This document shows positions 25,099-37,506 of a DNA stretch of 64,000 nucleotides, piece after piece (within the stretch, counting starts at the first letter, position 1; the number at the start of each line of letters is the position of its first letter). Source of the stretch: Polytrichum commune (Eukaryota; Streptophyta; Polytrichopsida; Polytrichales; Polytrichaceae); NCBI GenBank assembly GCA_950295325.1, contig OX485805.1, forward strand, positions 47,640,758 to 47,704,757, given 5' to 3'. A model generated the notes under the pieces. It made no database searches. It worked only from the letters and a program-made list of their open reading frames with translations, and was not told where the DNA came from. A program made the position numbers and the translations under genes.

Positions 25099-26695
25099 TG
25101 TCACCCAAAGTTCCTCACCCTTCGATTTCGTCCTTAGCCCGAGTGTGGAATGTTGAAATGACACGTGATATCTTCCTCCTCGGTAGTTCAATGTATAATT
25201 CCAATACACCGTTTGAAATATACATAAACACATAACTCTTGATGGATTTCCGATTTAATCATGTCATTTTATTAGCTTTGATTTCGGGCAAGGTTACGTT
25301 CTTAGCTTTCTCCAAAGTCCATCCGGCCACCTTGACCACACACGCCTTCAGGGATTTACCTCACATGAATCTAGTCCTAGCCGTTGATTCCTCGCTGGTA
25401 CATGACACCTCACATGTTGACTCCATGAGCACATAAGCTTAAGTATTAGAAAATACTTGTATGCTTATCGTAACCTTCTCTTCATGAGCCCCTCACAAAT
25501 CTCTCCCAAGTTCAACCCTCTAATGTAGTCATTAAACCAACTAATTTGACACAAGTGGCCTAACTATCTAGACTAACTAATTAGTCTAATTAACTAGCTT
25601 ATTATATAGACTAACCTACTAGCTTACTAACAAGCCCGGCTAAACTCGGCCATTGGATAACTTCATTAGTTGGCCCAGCTTGGAGATTTGAGTAGTAACT
25701 AATCGCGCCTCCGTCTAAGCCTAGCAACCGGCAGCTTATGCCTAGTTACTACCCGGTATAAGCTTAATTTTGGTTTGCAGCTAGGTCACGGCTAGCAGCT
25801 AAGCCAACAGCTAATCTCAGTCTTCAGTTAGCTAGGCCACGGCCAGCAGCTAAGCTCGGTCTTCAGTTCAGCTAGGCCACGGCAGCAGCTAAGCTCGGTC
25901 TTCAGTTCAGCTAGGCCACGGCCAGCAGCTAAGCCAGCAGCTAATCTCAGTCTTCAGTTAGCTAGGCCACGGCCGGCAGCTAAGCTCGGTCTTCAGTTCA
26001 GCTAGGCCACGGCCAGCAGCTAAGCTCAGTCTTCAGTTAGCTAGGCCACGGCCAGCAGCTAAGCTCGGTCTTCAGTTCAGCTAGGCCACGGCCAGCAGAT
26101 AAGCTCTAATCTTTAAAACTACCTTATAATCAACTACATCCCCAAGCTCCCCGTAATCAACTAAATTAATTATTTTACTTCAATCAACTAAATTCCTCAT
26201 CGTCACTCAACACACACACACACACGCACACTCCTCACACACTTCTCTCACACTCCCACTTATAACACGTGGGGTGCCAAGGAGCACAAAAGAAAGAAGA
26301 AGAGAGAGGGAAGAATGAGGACTTATATAGTGCGTTTGAGGAGGTGAACACCCTCAAGGCTTAAGATAAGCCTTCGTAATCTTCCCCTACTTTGTAGGCT
26401 CTCATATTATCTTCTAAGCCTTTGTCCCTCAAACGAACAACATAGATCCTAATTCAAACTTTTAACTCAAGGAACTACCCTTGGTTCTCCACCTACTACG
26501 CTCCCCAACTAAGGAGCTTCCTCACACTACTAATCTTCTAATCAATCAACTCCACACAAGCCTAATGCTTAAACATAACTTCCTTCAAGCTTCACTCTTT
26601 TTATATTTTTGTAAATAATCAATAAACATTAAAACATAACTTCTAATGGTCTCAAAAGATTTAAGAACACATGTGGGCACCATTTTGGGCTCACA
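25099..26695 (-). mobile_element. Solo LTR 2 (family A), nested in LTR 4
   Basis: The ends are TGTCACCC at 25099 and GGGCTCACA at 26695, flanked by a perfect CCTCG duplication (25094-25098 and 26696-26700). The 34-bp minisatellite is found on both sides. Length is 1,597 bp. It has the minus-strand TATATAA box (near 26325) and the small frame (about 25300-25440), here with an internal TGA. It shares both ends with LTR 1. Confidence 0.95.
25795..26105. repeat. 40-bp minisatellite inside LTR 2
   Basis: About seven copies of a 40-bp unit (AGGCCACGGCCAGCAGCTAA plus GCTCGGTCTTCAGTTCAGCT), some shortened. It occupies the same part of the LTR as the 34-bp minisatellite of LTR 4, so this region of the family seems prone to tandem growth. 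Confidence 0.85.
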
Positions 26696-27223
26696 CCTCG
26701 CCTCAAACCAACAACTAAATGTAACTGGCCTTAGCCTTTAAACCAGCAGCTAAATCTAAATGGCCTTGCCCCAAGCCTTACAAGGTTAAGTGCTTTAAAC
26801 TCAACATGAATGTGGATGCTACAATTCTAAATGCCATGATTCCAAACACTATAAATCTAAATATCATGAATCTAAGTTCTATAAGTCACATACAACAAGC
26901 TAAGCTCTAAATGCCTCAACCAAAGACTACTCCTAACAAATGTCAAATTAACTTCAAGGCGAATTAGTCTTGGTTCTTCACCTTGAGACCTTGCATGTAC
27001 ATGTGCTCTGTTCTTGCTTCCCACACCCACACTTATAACACGTGGGGTGCCAAGGAGCACGAAGGAAAAAGGATGAGAGAGGGAAGAGTGAGGGTTTATA
27101 TAGTGAGTTGAGGAGGTGAGCACCCCCGAGGCTCAAGATAAGCCCTTGTGATCTTTTCCTACATTTAACCCAAGAAACTACCCTTGGTTCATCACCCACT
27201 ACGCTCACCTACCTAAGGAACTT

Positions 27224-29313
27224 TGTTAAGCATAACATTATGAATCACAAGAGACTGCAAATGGAACTGAGACAAATTGCAAATCGAAGACAGACCCTAA
27301 CCCATCACCGAAATGGAGAGAAACTAACACCGAACAGAAGCTCGAAAGCTTGGAAGCTCTCGGCCTCGGGCTTAGGAGAGCGGCCACGGGAATAGGCCCT
27401 CTTTCCCGCGGCTTTACAAGGAAGACGCGCGGCTTTAGGAGCCGGTACCTACGGCTATAGGATCCCAGCGTAATTAGCCAAGGAGATTAAGTATTTAGCG
27501 AAGGGGATTAAGTACTTAGTACAAGGGAACTTTAATTCAAGATAGAAATACTTAGTAAGTATGAAGGACTTATAAATAGGATTATATAAAGGATATATAG
27601 GGGTATATTAGAATGTTGAGGATGTATGAATATCCGAAGAGGCATAATTATGGAATATATTAGAATGAAGGATTTTGAGAAACATGATTATAAGAATTTT
27701 TGGTTATTAAGATACGGTAGCATTATGAAGACATTAAGGGGAATATGGTACATTCTACTAGCATGATCATTAATCAATCAATATGAAGATTTGATTGATC
27801 TTCAAAAAGAGTTTAGAATGTAGCCACAACAAGAAGTTAGGGCAATCTTGGAAATAGGAACATTAAGGTGATGAAACGGTTATAACCGTTTAGGATAGAT
27901 AGCATCTAGATATGTTGAAGATAGATAGCTATCTAGGATAGTAAAAGATTACAATCACTTAAACAAAGATTTTGAGATAGATAGAAAAGACTATATAAGG
28001 GAAGCAAATTAGGAGACTATTACCTCATTTTCTACACAACGAAGTTATCTTAAATTTGAGTGTCAAAAACACTTGAGTTTCTTTGTACCTCTCCTCTCGG
28101 AGCACTTTTGCAATACAATATCTTTTCCCACAAATGTGTGTGTGACATTTCTATCTCTCTCTCAAATTATCTTACAAGTTTGTCAAGCGGTACTTGGAAC
28201 TTGAGTAAGTGAGCAACCGAGAGTAGAGTAGATTGAGTAGACTCTTTTGAGAAAGAACTCAAAAGATAGTGCGAGGGTGAGAACAAAGCGCTCAAGACAA
28301 ATTGGAGAATCAATGGGACTTTGAGAGAGATTGAATTGAGAAAGCGATTGTTAAACTTGAGTGAAAGAAACACGATTACCTCTCAAAGCGGAACTTATCA
28401 TTGATCTCCTCAAAAGGGAATTATAATTATTCATGTAATTAATTGATTGAAGAAATATATGCATGTTATGATTTGAGCAAAATTACTTAACTCCTTCAAA
28501 AGAAGAGGAGCTTATTATTATAAATTACATAATCGACTTATACATATTATATTACATATTGATTGATTGAACTTATGATTGACAAGAATGATGAAGACAT
28601 TAATTCACATCAAAGTTTGAATACATATGAATGAAGTAATATTGATATAAGATAATCTACTTACTACAATTGTTATTGAAGCTTCTTACTTTAAGATTCT
28701 TTGTGAGTTGTTGGATGTCATTACAAATTTGAAGGATTATCTATTCAAGAGAAGATCTCTCTCTCTCTTGAGCAAAACTCAAGAGAGATAGGTTTACTTC
28801 TCGTCATCAAGAAACACTTTGAAGTTAAACGTGACATTGCAAAACAATCAATGATGTGTTCATGAAATTATAACTACTATATGTATACATGTCAAGTTAC
28901 AATATTATAAGTAGTAACACTTGAGCTTAAAAAGGAAGACTCAAGAATATTAGATCTTCCTCATCGTTATAAGATTACTATCAATTGTGTAATTGATGTG
29001 TATGAACTACAAAACTTAATGATTCATAGAACTTATTGAAACTATATGTTATTGTTACACCTCTTGAAGCTTTCTTAAATCTAAAGGTTCTTATTGTCAA
29101 TGATGCCTTACATTGAGAACAAGAACTAAGATAATGAGATTGTGTTCACTCCGATAGTATATTCATATCATAAGGAGAAGAGAGGGGTTATTAAATTGAG
29201 GACCGAACATATTAATGAGGCACGGTAGTTCTCAAGCGAATATAAATTTACGTGATGAGCATCGTGAGTCTTCTTAGCTAATTTTGCAAAGGAACGACCC
29301 ACGGCGTCCATCA
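27224..29313 (+). mobile_element. Solo LTR B, nested in LTR 4
   Basis: The ends are TGTTAAGCATAAC at 27224 and GCGTCCATCA at 29313, with a perfect AACTT duplication (27219-27223 and 29314-29318). A TATATAA box at 27991-27997 and a GCAATACAATATC stretch near 28110 give it plus orientation. It is 2,090 bp and unrelated in sequence to family A. No internal genes are present. Confidence 0.9.
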
Positions 29314-29946
29314 AACTTCTTCACGCTATTAACTTCTAATAAATCCACTCCACACTAACCTAATGCCTAAACATAACTTCATTCAAGCTTCACTCTTTTT
29401 ATATTTTTGTGAATAATCATAAAACATCAAAACATAACTTCTAATGGTTTCGAAGGGTTAAGAACACATGTGGGCACCATTTTGGGCTCACAGAGCCTCT
29501 TCAAAATAACTCTGTAGACCGCGATGCGTTGAATAGGGCCATGGAATTTGAGCTTGGCTGGTGAGTGTTCAGTTCTTTAAATTGTTCTCGGTATCAGGTC
29601 ATCCTTGATGTTTTTGTGAGCTTCAACTTCGTTTATACATATCTATACTAAGTTAATCCAAGAATTTTCACGTGGTGTCACTGGCACACTGCTGTAGGTT
29701 TCTGGATCCCATTTTCTTTGGGGAATATCCCAAATCAATGCAGCTGGGCCTGGAAACATGGTTGCCTCAATTCACAGCTGAAGAAAAGGACCAGATCAAA
29801 GGTTCTTATGATTTTGTAGGATTCAACCATTACACATCACAGTATGCCACAGTCGACAAATCAAGTGCTTCTAACAATAATCATGTGACCTTCACGCGTA
29901 AGTGCATTCCTCACTCCTACTTAATGTAGATGGGTCTTGACTACTA

Positions 29947-30370
29947 AGGGTGAGTTTTCATGTCGGTCGCGTGCCCACCAGATTCTAGTGTGAATAAGAG
30001 CAAACCTGCCCAAATGTAGAGGGAATCTGGTGGGGTAGGGTTCCTATGTGGCCATTAGCTACTCCCGTCTTCTCAAATCCAAGCCCATTTACTAACCTCT
30101 TCCTCCCGGTTACCAAGGATGGAGTTCGAGACCAACATTGGTTCTCTTCAGTCTTCAACCAATCTTAATCCTTCAGTGACCGGCACTTGTAGGTTAAAGA
30201 TTCTTTAATGGGCGCATGGAAATCTAGCGGCCCGTGTCCACAACCCTTCACATTCTAGCGGGCTGTGAGATTGTGGTTGGGTGATGGCTTGTGCTTAACT
30301 GCATGTGACACCTCCGACACACTATTATCTAGAATCTAGTGGGTGAGCGGCCTGCATGGAAATTCACCCT
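29947..30370. mobile_element. TIR-flanked short element in a GH1 intron
   Basis: The left end AGGGTGAGTTTTCATG and the right end (read inward) AGGGTGAATTTCCATG continue as imperfect inverted repeats for about 43 bp to CAGATTCTAG and TAGATTCTAG. Span is 424 bp with no coding. I could not fix the target duplication. Confidence 0.6.
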
Positions 30371-30790
30371 CAGTGGTTACTTTTTCCGATTTTTCCCATT
30401 TCTCCTAGAATATGAGACATGTGGTAAGTACATGATAGCTAGCAAATCCCAGTTGAGGTTGTGGCCACTTTCCTCATGATATTTGGAGCTCATATGAATA
30501 TCTGTGTCAATCTCAAATTGAAAATTATCGTGTTTATCACATGGTCATATAGGTCTCCCCCAAGTTATTTGACTATTGGATCTAAAATAATATCATATTA
30601 GTACACACATTTCATATTCTTTTAAACACATGTCCTTTTGGTATGCGTTCTTGGAACCGCATAAAAAACCATATACCACTTAAATATAGGTGTCTGATTA
30701 AGAAAAATAACCTAAGTTGTTGGGGTTTTTATTTTCTCCATAGGGATTATCACTCAAGTTTCTTCCACATAGAAGGTGATTGCCCCACCG

Positions 30791-31401
30791 GGGTGCAAGC
30801 ATGGTAAAGTGGACCAAAAAATTGCTCCGGTATACTAAAATCATCATATTTTTGGTCAAAGGCCTAAAAGTAGTAGCAAAGTGTTACTCAAATTGGAATT
30901 TTATTTATAATGACCTCTATTGTTGTGTTAAATATTCAAATGTAGAATATCAAGTTGAGATCTTCAATACTTAGCATCAAAAGTGATGCTCAAAAGCAAA
31001 TGGTTGAGTCTAGTTCTAAACATAGATTTCATAACCTTACTTATTTTGAAGTTGCAAATTTTTTATATTCCTTAAATTCATTATCCACTTGAGGGCGCCA
31101 TCACAAAATTTTGTAGAACACCATCAATTTAATGTAATTTTATCATTTTAAACAAATTTTGGACAGTCACTTATCCAATATCACCTACTTGCACACCACT
31201 TGCACCGTCTTTTGAAACATGTAGACTTTTCTTGAAATTTTTTTGGTCATCATAAATTGCTCGGCTTTGTAGATCAATATGTTTTTAAAATGTCTATGAT
31301 TTTTTTCTTCACAAGATTCAAAGTTATTGTATAGTTTTGAATCACTTTCACTAAACACTAGGCATGGATCAAGAGTTGTCCACTTTACCGTGCTTGCACC
31401 C
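30791..31401. mobile_element. Second TIR-flanked short element in a GH1 intron
   Basis: Inverted repeats GGGTGCAAGCATGGTAAAGT plus GGAC at 30791-30814 and their complement at 31378-31401, with one mismatch. The interior of 611 bp is AT-rich without a supported gene. The target duplication was not resolved. Confidence 0.65.
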
Positions 31402-32265
31402 ACCTAAAGATGTGATCTAATATTTTATGATCGACTTTTTGTTGAAGTGTCTCAATGTGTTTCTTTTCTATACTAACGTCCACTTTATGTGTACTGATAT
31501 GCTATTGGATGTCATGATGTGCAGTGAAACGAAATGGGACCTTCATTGGCCCTCAGGTGCTTTAAGATCTCAGATTATGTAATTTAAACATTGCATCGCC
31601 TTGTCAAATATCATCAAACCAAAAATGGACAAGTGTACACAAACAATTTCACTAGTTATTTGAAGTTTTTATCCCCCCTTATGTATGTGATCACATGCAG
31701 CTTCAGAATGGCTCCATGTGGTGCCCTATGGGATGCGAAAGAGCCTCGCGTGGATTCGAGCTCGGTATAACAATCCCATTGTTTATATCACAGAAAATGG
31801 TAAAATAATCACCTTTCTAACAAGCATCATCTCATCGTGCTACCAAATGCAATTCATAATGATTGTCTTTTCAACTTAAAGAATCAGAGAACCCTATATT
31901 CGTTAATTTGGGATTTTTGGGGCATTTTGAGACATTTACAAATATAAGAACATGGATAAAATGACACAAATATTGGAGATTATTGTAAGATGCAAATACT
32001 TTGAAGTGGGTGTTCATATCAAGGAACCAATAAAGAACTCATATCGAGATGGTTTAGGTAGGATAATCCAAACAATAGATCATATTGAAGGGGAAATCAT
32101 ATGACACTTATTGCTTATAAAATATACAACATATGGCATGTAAATCAAATAGCATGCTAACACCACACATCCATTGGAAAGTGCAACCCGAAATCGTCTT
32201 GGCTATGGCCCAAAACCATATGCCTACTATGGCCTATCTAGCCTTGGAGATAGAAGCTTTTTCTT

Positions 32266-35200
32266 TTGCAGCGGATTTTCAACGTCCGACATCTCATGAA
32301 ATTGAGCTCTTCTAGGGCTACGAGGTTGCTTCATCCAATAGGGAACTCTTCCAAAGCCTCACATTCAAACATGCGCAATATTTTTAGTTTCGTCAAGTTG
32401 CCAAACCTTTCCGGTATCGTTTTCAATGCCCGTCATCTTACGAAATGGAGCTCCTCCAGGGCTACGAGGTTGCTTACTCCAACAGGGAACTCCTCCAAAG
32501 CCTCGCATTCAGACATGTACAACATTTTCAGTTTCGTCAAGTTGCCAAAGCTTTCCGGGATCCTTTTCAATGCCCGACATGTCCCAAAACTTAGATCCTC
32601 CAACTCTACAAGGTTGCTTACTCCAACAGGGAACTCTTCCAAAACCTCGCATTTAGACATGTACAACAGTTTCAGTTTCGTCAAGTTCCCAAAGCTTTCC
32701 GAAATCGTTTTGAATGCTTGACATTTCCCAAAATGGAGCTCCTCCAGGGCTACGAGGTTGCTTACTCCAACAGGGAACTCCTCCAAAGCCTCACATTCAA
32801 ACATGCGCAGCATTTTCAGTTTTATCAAGTTCCCAAAGCCTTGCGGTATTGATCTTAAATATGGACATTGGGAGAAAAGTAACTTTTCCAAGGCTGACAG
32901 GTTGGCTAATTGAATACAGTTGCTCTCGAGGTCTTCGCATCTGAAGAAGTCTAGCTCTTCTAAGGTGATGAGTTTATCAAGTCCAATGAGGAATTCATCC
33001 AATTGCTCGCAATTTGAGAATGATAATTCCCGGATCTGCATCATTTTCAAGTGTTCACAAGAAATTGATCCCAACAAATTGCAATTGGACATCGCAAGGT
33101 ATCGCAAATGTTGGAGATTTTCTAGGGTATTAATGAAATACTTCCCAATGAATTGGTTTGTCAACATTGTTGAGTCAATATGTTTGGGTGAGAATTGGAT
33201 GTCCAACCATTTAAGATTGGGTGATTTCTTCACAATAGCAGAAAGCAGGTTAACATTTTCACAAAATCGGACTTGGAGTAGACAAAGCTTTTCCATCGAT
33301 TTTATCTCGACATCTCCTTCATACATTGACTTGTTTTCCAAATTTGTAATTGATAGGCCTTGGACAAGTTCTATGCCCTACATACACAACAAAACACATG
33401 AGTTGATTTGTTTTCATCTCGAATACAATGGATTTAGAGCTATTGGCATATTATATAACTTTTGCAATTTAATAGAACTTGTCAAGAAGTTAATGAGGAA
33501 TATCAACTTGTACAAAACCCAAACTATGTACCTTTTCTTTACAACGATTGACGAATGCAGTGTAACTTATATTAAAAATTCGAGTCCCCATAAAATCCTT
33601 TTCCGTAATCAGACGACCCATCTCACGCAATTGATCATGAATGTAAAAACTTTCCCAGTCGTTCACCTTCAACAATGATTTTTCTTGAAGCCTTTTCAAG
33701 ACAATTTTGGCAACCTTGATATCACCATCCCACATTCTAAGAAATGATTCTTTTGTTGGATAAACATCAAGATATGTATCTTTACAAAAGAAACATGCTT
33801 CTTTCTAGATCATTTAGCTCATCAAAGCTTATCCTCAATGTCTTCCAAATCTTCTCATCTGAACCTCCATCATGTCTTGCCCTCAACACCCTATACAATG
33901 TTCGCTCCCATATTCTCAGTCGTGCTTCCCCTTGCATGCATTTGCCCATCACCTCCAAACTCAAAGGAAGTCCACAACATGCATCCACAATCTTTTCAAC
34001 CACATGTTTTAAATGAGGTGAACATGATTGGTTGGTCCCAAAAGCATACATTGAAAATAGCTCCATAGCTTGGTTCCTATCGAGGGTTTGCATGTCTACT
34101 TTACCACCCATGGGTACATGTTGTTCCAAGGAGTTCCAATCACGAGAACTTGCAATCAACCTACTACCGTTGACATTTTTGAACAAATCATCATGATCCA
34201 ATAGTTGTTGTAGTTGTCTTTGTTTGCCCACGTTGTCCACCACAATGAGAATTTTTTTTGTTCTTTGAATAACTTTTAAAATCTCTTGTGTCTTTATCAA
34301 TGTTTTGGATTGGGGACGTGAGTCTTGCATGCCTTTGGAGTTGTGTTGTACTTGCAATGTACAAGTTTCATCCTTCAAGTCGTACACAAAACATGTTGCA
34401 TCAAATCCCTCGGAGATGTGGTCACTCAAAGCCTTAGCCAACGTTGACTTGCCACTTCCGCCCATGCCAACAAGTCCTCGACAATCAACACTTTGAAGTT
34501 GCCTTTCCAATTGGAAAACTTTGTCTTGGACTCCAATTAATTTGGACAATTCTTTCATGTTGTCATTATTGTTGACCTACAAAATTTCCAACTTCTCAAA
34601 TTTAGTGAGTGTTATTAACATGATAGAGTTGGTGAGGCCTCTTCAATTATCCCAAATAAAATTGAAATCTAGTAAAAACCATTTATAAAGTCAACCACAC
34701 GCTTACCTTCATGGAAAATGGATTTGATGATGATCCATTAGAGACCTTTTGGGCCCTTGGAAATAAGGTTGGACGATTAGCATGTTTAAATTTGAATACA
34801 AACCATGAGTATCGGATCCAAGAGATCAAAACAAAGCATAAGTATGATAAAACTTTCCATAAGGAGCCACGTGTATCATTTGTAGCTCCTCCAACTGTAA
34901 CCACACCCTTGAGGATCGTAAGTTTTTTCAAACTTGTAAGTTTGTTGTGAATACCAAGAAATGTTGGTCTTTCCAAAGGATCGGACGACCAACAATCATG
35001 CACCATTGATCTTAATCCTTCCGAATAGGATTCTGGCAGCTTTGGTCTACTAGAATCTTCTAATATGTACTTTCGATATTTACGAAATGAACCAAGAGGC
35101 AATTTCTTTGCCGAAAGAATATCAGAACACAACATGCCAAAACTAAACACATCAGCTTTCAAAGCATCCACCTCCGATAATTCATTCGCAATCATCTCTG

Positions 35201-36268
35201 GCGCCATGTATCCACGAGTTCCTATGTATCGACCTGTGGGCACCTTCCCATAATCCTTCACTTCAACCTTTGAAATACCAAAATCAAGTAGTTTCACTTG
35301 TATGCACCCAAGATCAATCAACGTCGAATCATTTGGTAGACTCACAACAACATTACCAGGCTTTAGGTCACGATGTGCCATGCACCTTCATATCATGAAG
35401 GTAGCACATTCCATTTGCAATTTGTAACATAATGTCCAGTGCGTTTGTCTCTTCAAGAGGACATTTTTCACTTAGATATTCTGATAAGGTTTTCTTTCCA
35501 TATTCCATAACAAGTTCAAATTGGTTTTCCACCTCAAGAAAACCACAACAATAAAACTTGATGATGTTTGGATGATTCAACCCTCCCAAAATACTTGCTT
35601 CTTTCCAAAGTCGTTTTATGTCCTTGGGATCACGGATATCAAACACCTTTGTTGCAGACTCCAAACCCAACCAATCTGTCAAGAACACACAGATGTTGTT
35701 TGACCTTCCCAAAACCTTAGGTGGATTTCTTGTATATTTGGGGCGAGGATAATTGTAAGGAAAATCAATTTCGTCCAATCCACCACCTTCAACATGTTGT
35801 AGACTCCTTAGGTACTCCTTAAGGTATTGCGCAAGTTTGCAATCATCGCAATCCATGGTTGTGCATGAATCCAAAATGCTTAGAAAACCTTCCACATATT
35901 GAAGTTTGATCCTCTTTAACTGCATCGATGGATGTTGGGTAGAATGTCATATCATTCTTGATTGCAAGAATTTTTGATTCTTGAGCCTGATGGTAAAGGC
36001 AAGATATGTCACAAATTGTACGAAAACAATTTTCAAAGTCCAAAAGGAGTTCTCTGAAGCCCTCTTTGTTGGTCAGTTGTGTCACTACAACGCGACACCA
36101 ATCTTCTCTGCAACAATCTTCAATTAGCACTTTTGCTTTGTATACAATTTGATATAGATCTTCTTCAGCTTTGCGGAACACCTCGTTATGACCACTTGTG
36201 ATGCTTTGCAATGCTTGCACACCATTTTGAAAGTTGAAGAACAAATTCTCGCATTGTCTTCTATTCAA
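32266..36268 (-). pseudogene. Protein kinase-NB-ARC-LRR resistance-type gene (broken)
   Basis: In order: an N-terminal helical region (36268-35930), a kinase domain (HPNIIKFYCCGF; HRDLKPGN near 35370; LLDFGISK; GYMAPE), NB-ARC (P-loop GMGGSGKST near 34470, IVVDNVG, CCGLPLSLEV, IHDQLREMGR), then LRRs from 33376 down in 48-residue double units (FGNLTKL...LEEFPVGVSNL). Introns are likely at 34560-34710 and 33380-33532. Breaks: frameshifts near 35925, near 35380 (one extra base just before the kinase HRD) and near 33800, and stops in the LRRs near 32433 and 32360. The kinase-NB-ARC-LRR order is the PNL class described in mosses. Such proteins sense pathogen effectors; this copy is unlikely to work unless the shifts are assembly errors. 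Confidence 0.85.
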
Positions 36269-36289
36269 TACTTCGGGGGAAAGTTAGTA

Positions 36290-37500
36290 TGCGAGCGGAG
36301 AGCGGCGATTTGGAGAGCGGAGAACTCCATTTGAGACATGAATTGAGAGGGGAAATGCACCTATAACCGTGAGATTATGGGTTTAGGGTAAATCTATTTT
36401 TAGAAAATTTTATGAGTTAGGGTCTCTATTAACGTGGAAATAGAACAACATTTCCCCATTTGAAACGTTTACATATTTTTGAAACATATATATATTATAA
36501 TAAAATACAAAATTAGGGCTTACATCACTATTACGTCATAAATACAATTACCAAACTTGTGTACTATAGTACATATCACTGTAAATCAAATAAAAATTAC
36601 TATATGAAGGAAACACGAAGGAGGTATGTGAAAAGAATTCCCCACATATAGTCCACTCTATTAATGTTACACCTATAAATGTTAACCCTTTCTAATTGTT
36701 AACTTTATTCTACTCCCCACATATTGCACACTTTTAAATTTGACTCTATATATGTTAACGAATGAAATGCAACCATAACTACTCTTTGGAAAGACTACGT
36801 TTGGCTACGTTTAGTTCTAGTGACGGAAGTGTAAGAATGGAGGCACATGAGAACTTCCATTAGAAGGTACATGGAAACACGTTCATGTGGGTGTCCAAGT
36901 ATGTGGGTTTGTTGGTGCAAATTGAGAAATATTTGCAAGTTGTGCATGCCCATGATTCATACTTCACCCATGATTTCTAAACTTCATATTGAATAAAGTT
37001 TTGATTGGGTTTGCAATTTTATGAATGGTATTCTCTCACAAGGACTCTTCAAAAATGCTTATATTTATAAATGTTAAGATTTGTATATTGGTCGATAAAA
37101 TAATTTTATAATTGGTAACTGTTAACACCTTAATAAATGTTAACTATGATCGTTTCCTGAGGGTTAACATTTGAGGGTGACCATTATAGAAAGTGTTGTG
37201 TGGTGTGCAACTTAAGTATTATTGAGTATTTATGATTTAGTGAAACAAGGAGGAGGTGTGTGAGGCACCAACTTTATATTTGAATGGGTGGATGCTACAT
37301 TAGCGGTTAAGATTGTGAGAGGCATACCGTTTAGGGATACTTGAACTATACTTAAGGGCTAATCCACAAACTAAAAATATTTACAATAATAATTGAAAAA
37401 TGCAATGCGGGTTGACATTATGGGAATGAAATAAAGAAGAGCAAGTATGAGACTTGCGCCGGAAATCTAAAAGCCAAAAATAATACAATCCAATACAAAA
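36290..37500. other. Non-coding interval with inverted relative at 50.4-50.8 kb
   Basis: AT-rich, no gene. 36290-36330 has GAGCGGAGAGCGG motifs (complement of the CCGCTC motifs found elsewhere). 36690-37075 is homologous in reverse to about 50460-50740, including several GTTAAC motifs and a CAAAACTTTATTCAATAT stretch. Confidence 0.55.
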
Positions 37501-37506
37501 TGGAGT

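Larger units (their letters stand above)
15760..29492 (-). mobile_element. Solo LTR 4 (family A) with four nested insertions
   Basis: The ends are TGTGAGGCCAAACC at 15760 and TTTGGGCTCACA at 29492, with a perfect GAGCC duplication at 15755-15759 and 29493-29497. Inside are a hAT-type element (16032-17810), a piggyBac element (18866-25032), an LTR of the same family (25099-26695) and a different LTR (27224-29313). Total span is 13,733 bp; less the four elements and one copy of each target duplication it is 2,078 bp, close to the 2,041-bp LTR at 57952-59992. Remaining parts include a small open frame, a 34-bp minisatellite and a TATATAA box (minus, near 27095). No internal retrotransposon genes are seen. 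Confidence 0.85.
15731..31799 (+). pseudogene. Beta-glucosidase (GH1) fragment interrupted by a 13.7-kb nest of transposons
   Basis: An exon is split: 15731-15759 reads ITVDFAWYE and, past the LTR and its target duplication (29493-29497), continues to 29560 with PLQNNSVDRDALNRAM...LGW. Further exons are 29698-29897 (DPIFFGEYPKSM, DFVGFNHYTSQ), 31525-31556 (RNGTFIGPQ) and 31701-31799 ([15 protein letters not shown], then VYITENG with the GH1 nucleophile Glu). Junctions match plant GH1 introns, except that the join between 31556 and 31701 is one base out of phase. The N-terminal exons with the TFNEP acid/base motif and the exons after ITENG are absent. GH1 enzymes hydrolyse beta-glucosides; this copy cannot make one. 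Introns carry two TIR-flanked elements. Confidence 0.85.

Noticed and set aside
29672-29929. A short complete beta-glucosidase-like gene
   Set aside because: It is a single internal GH1 exon with splice sites at both ends, part of the larger broken gene.
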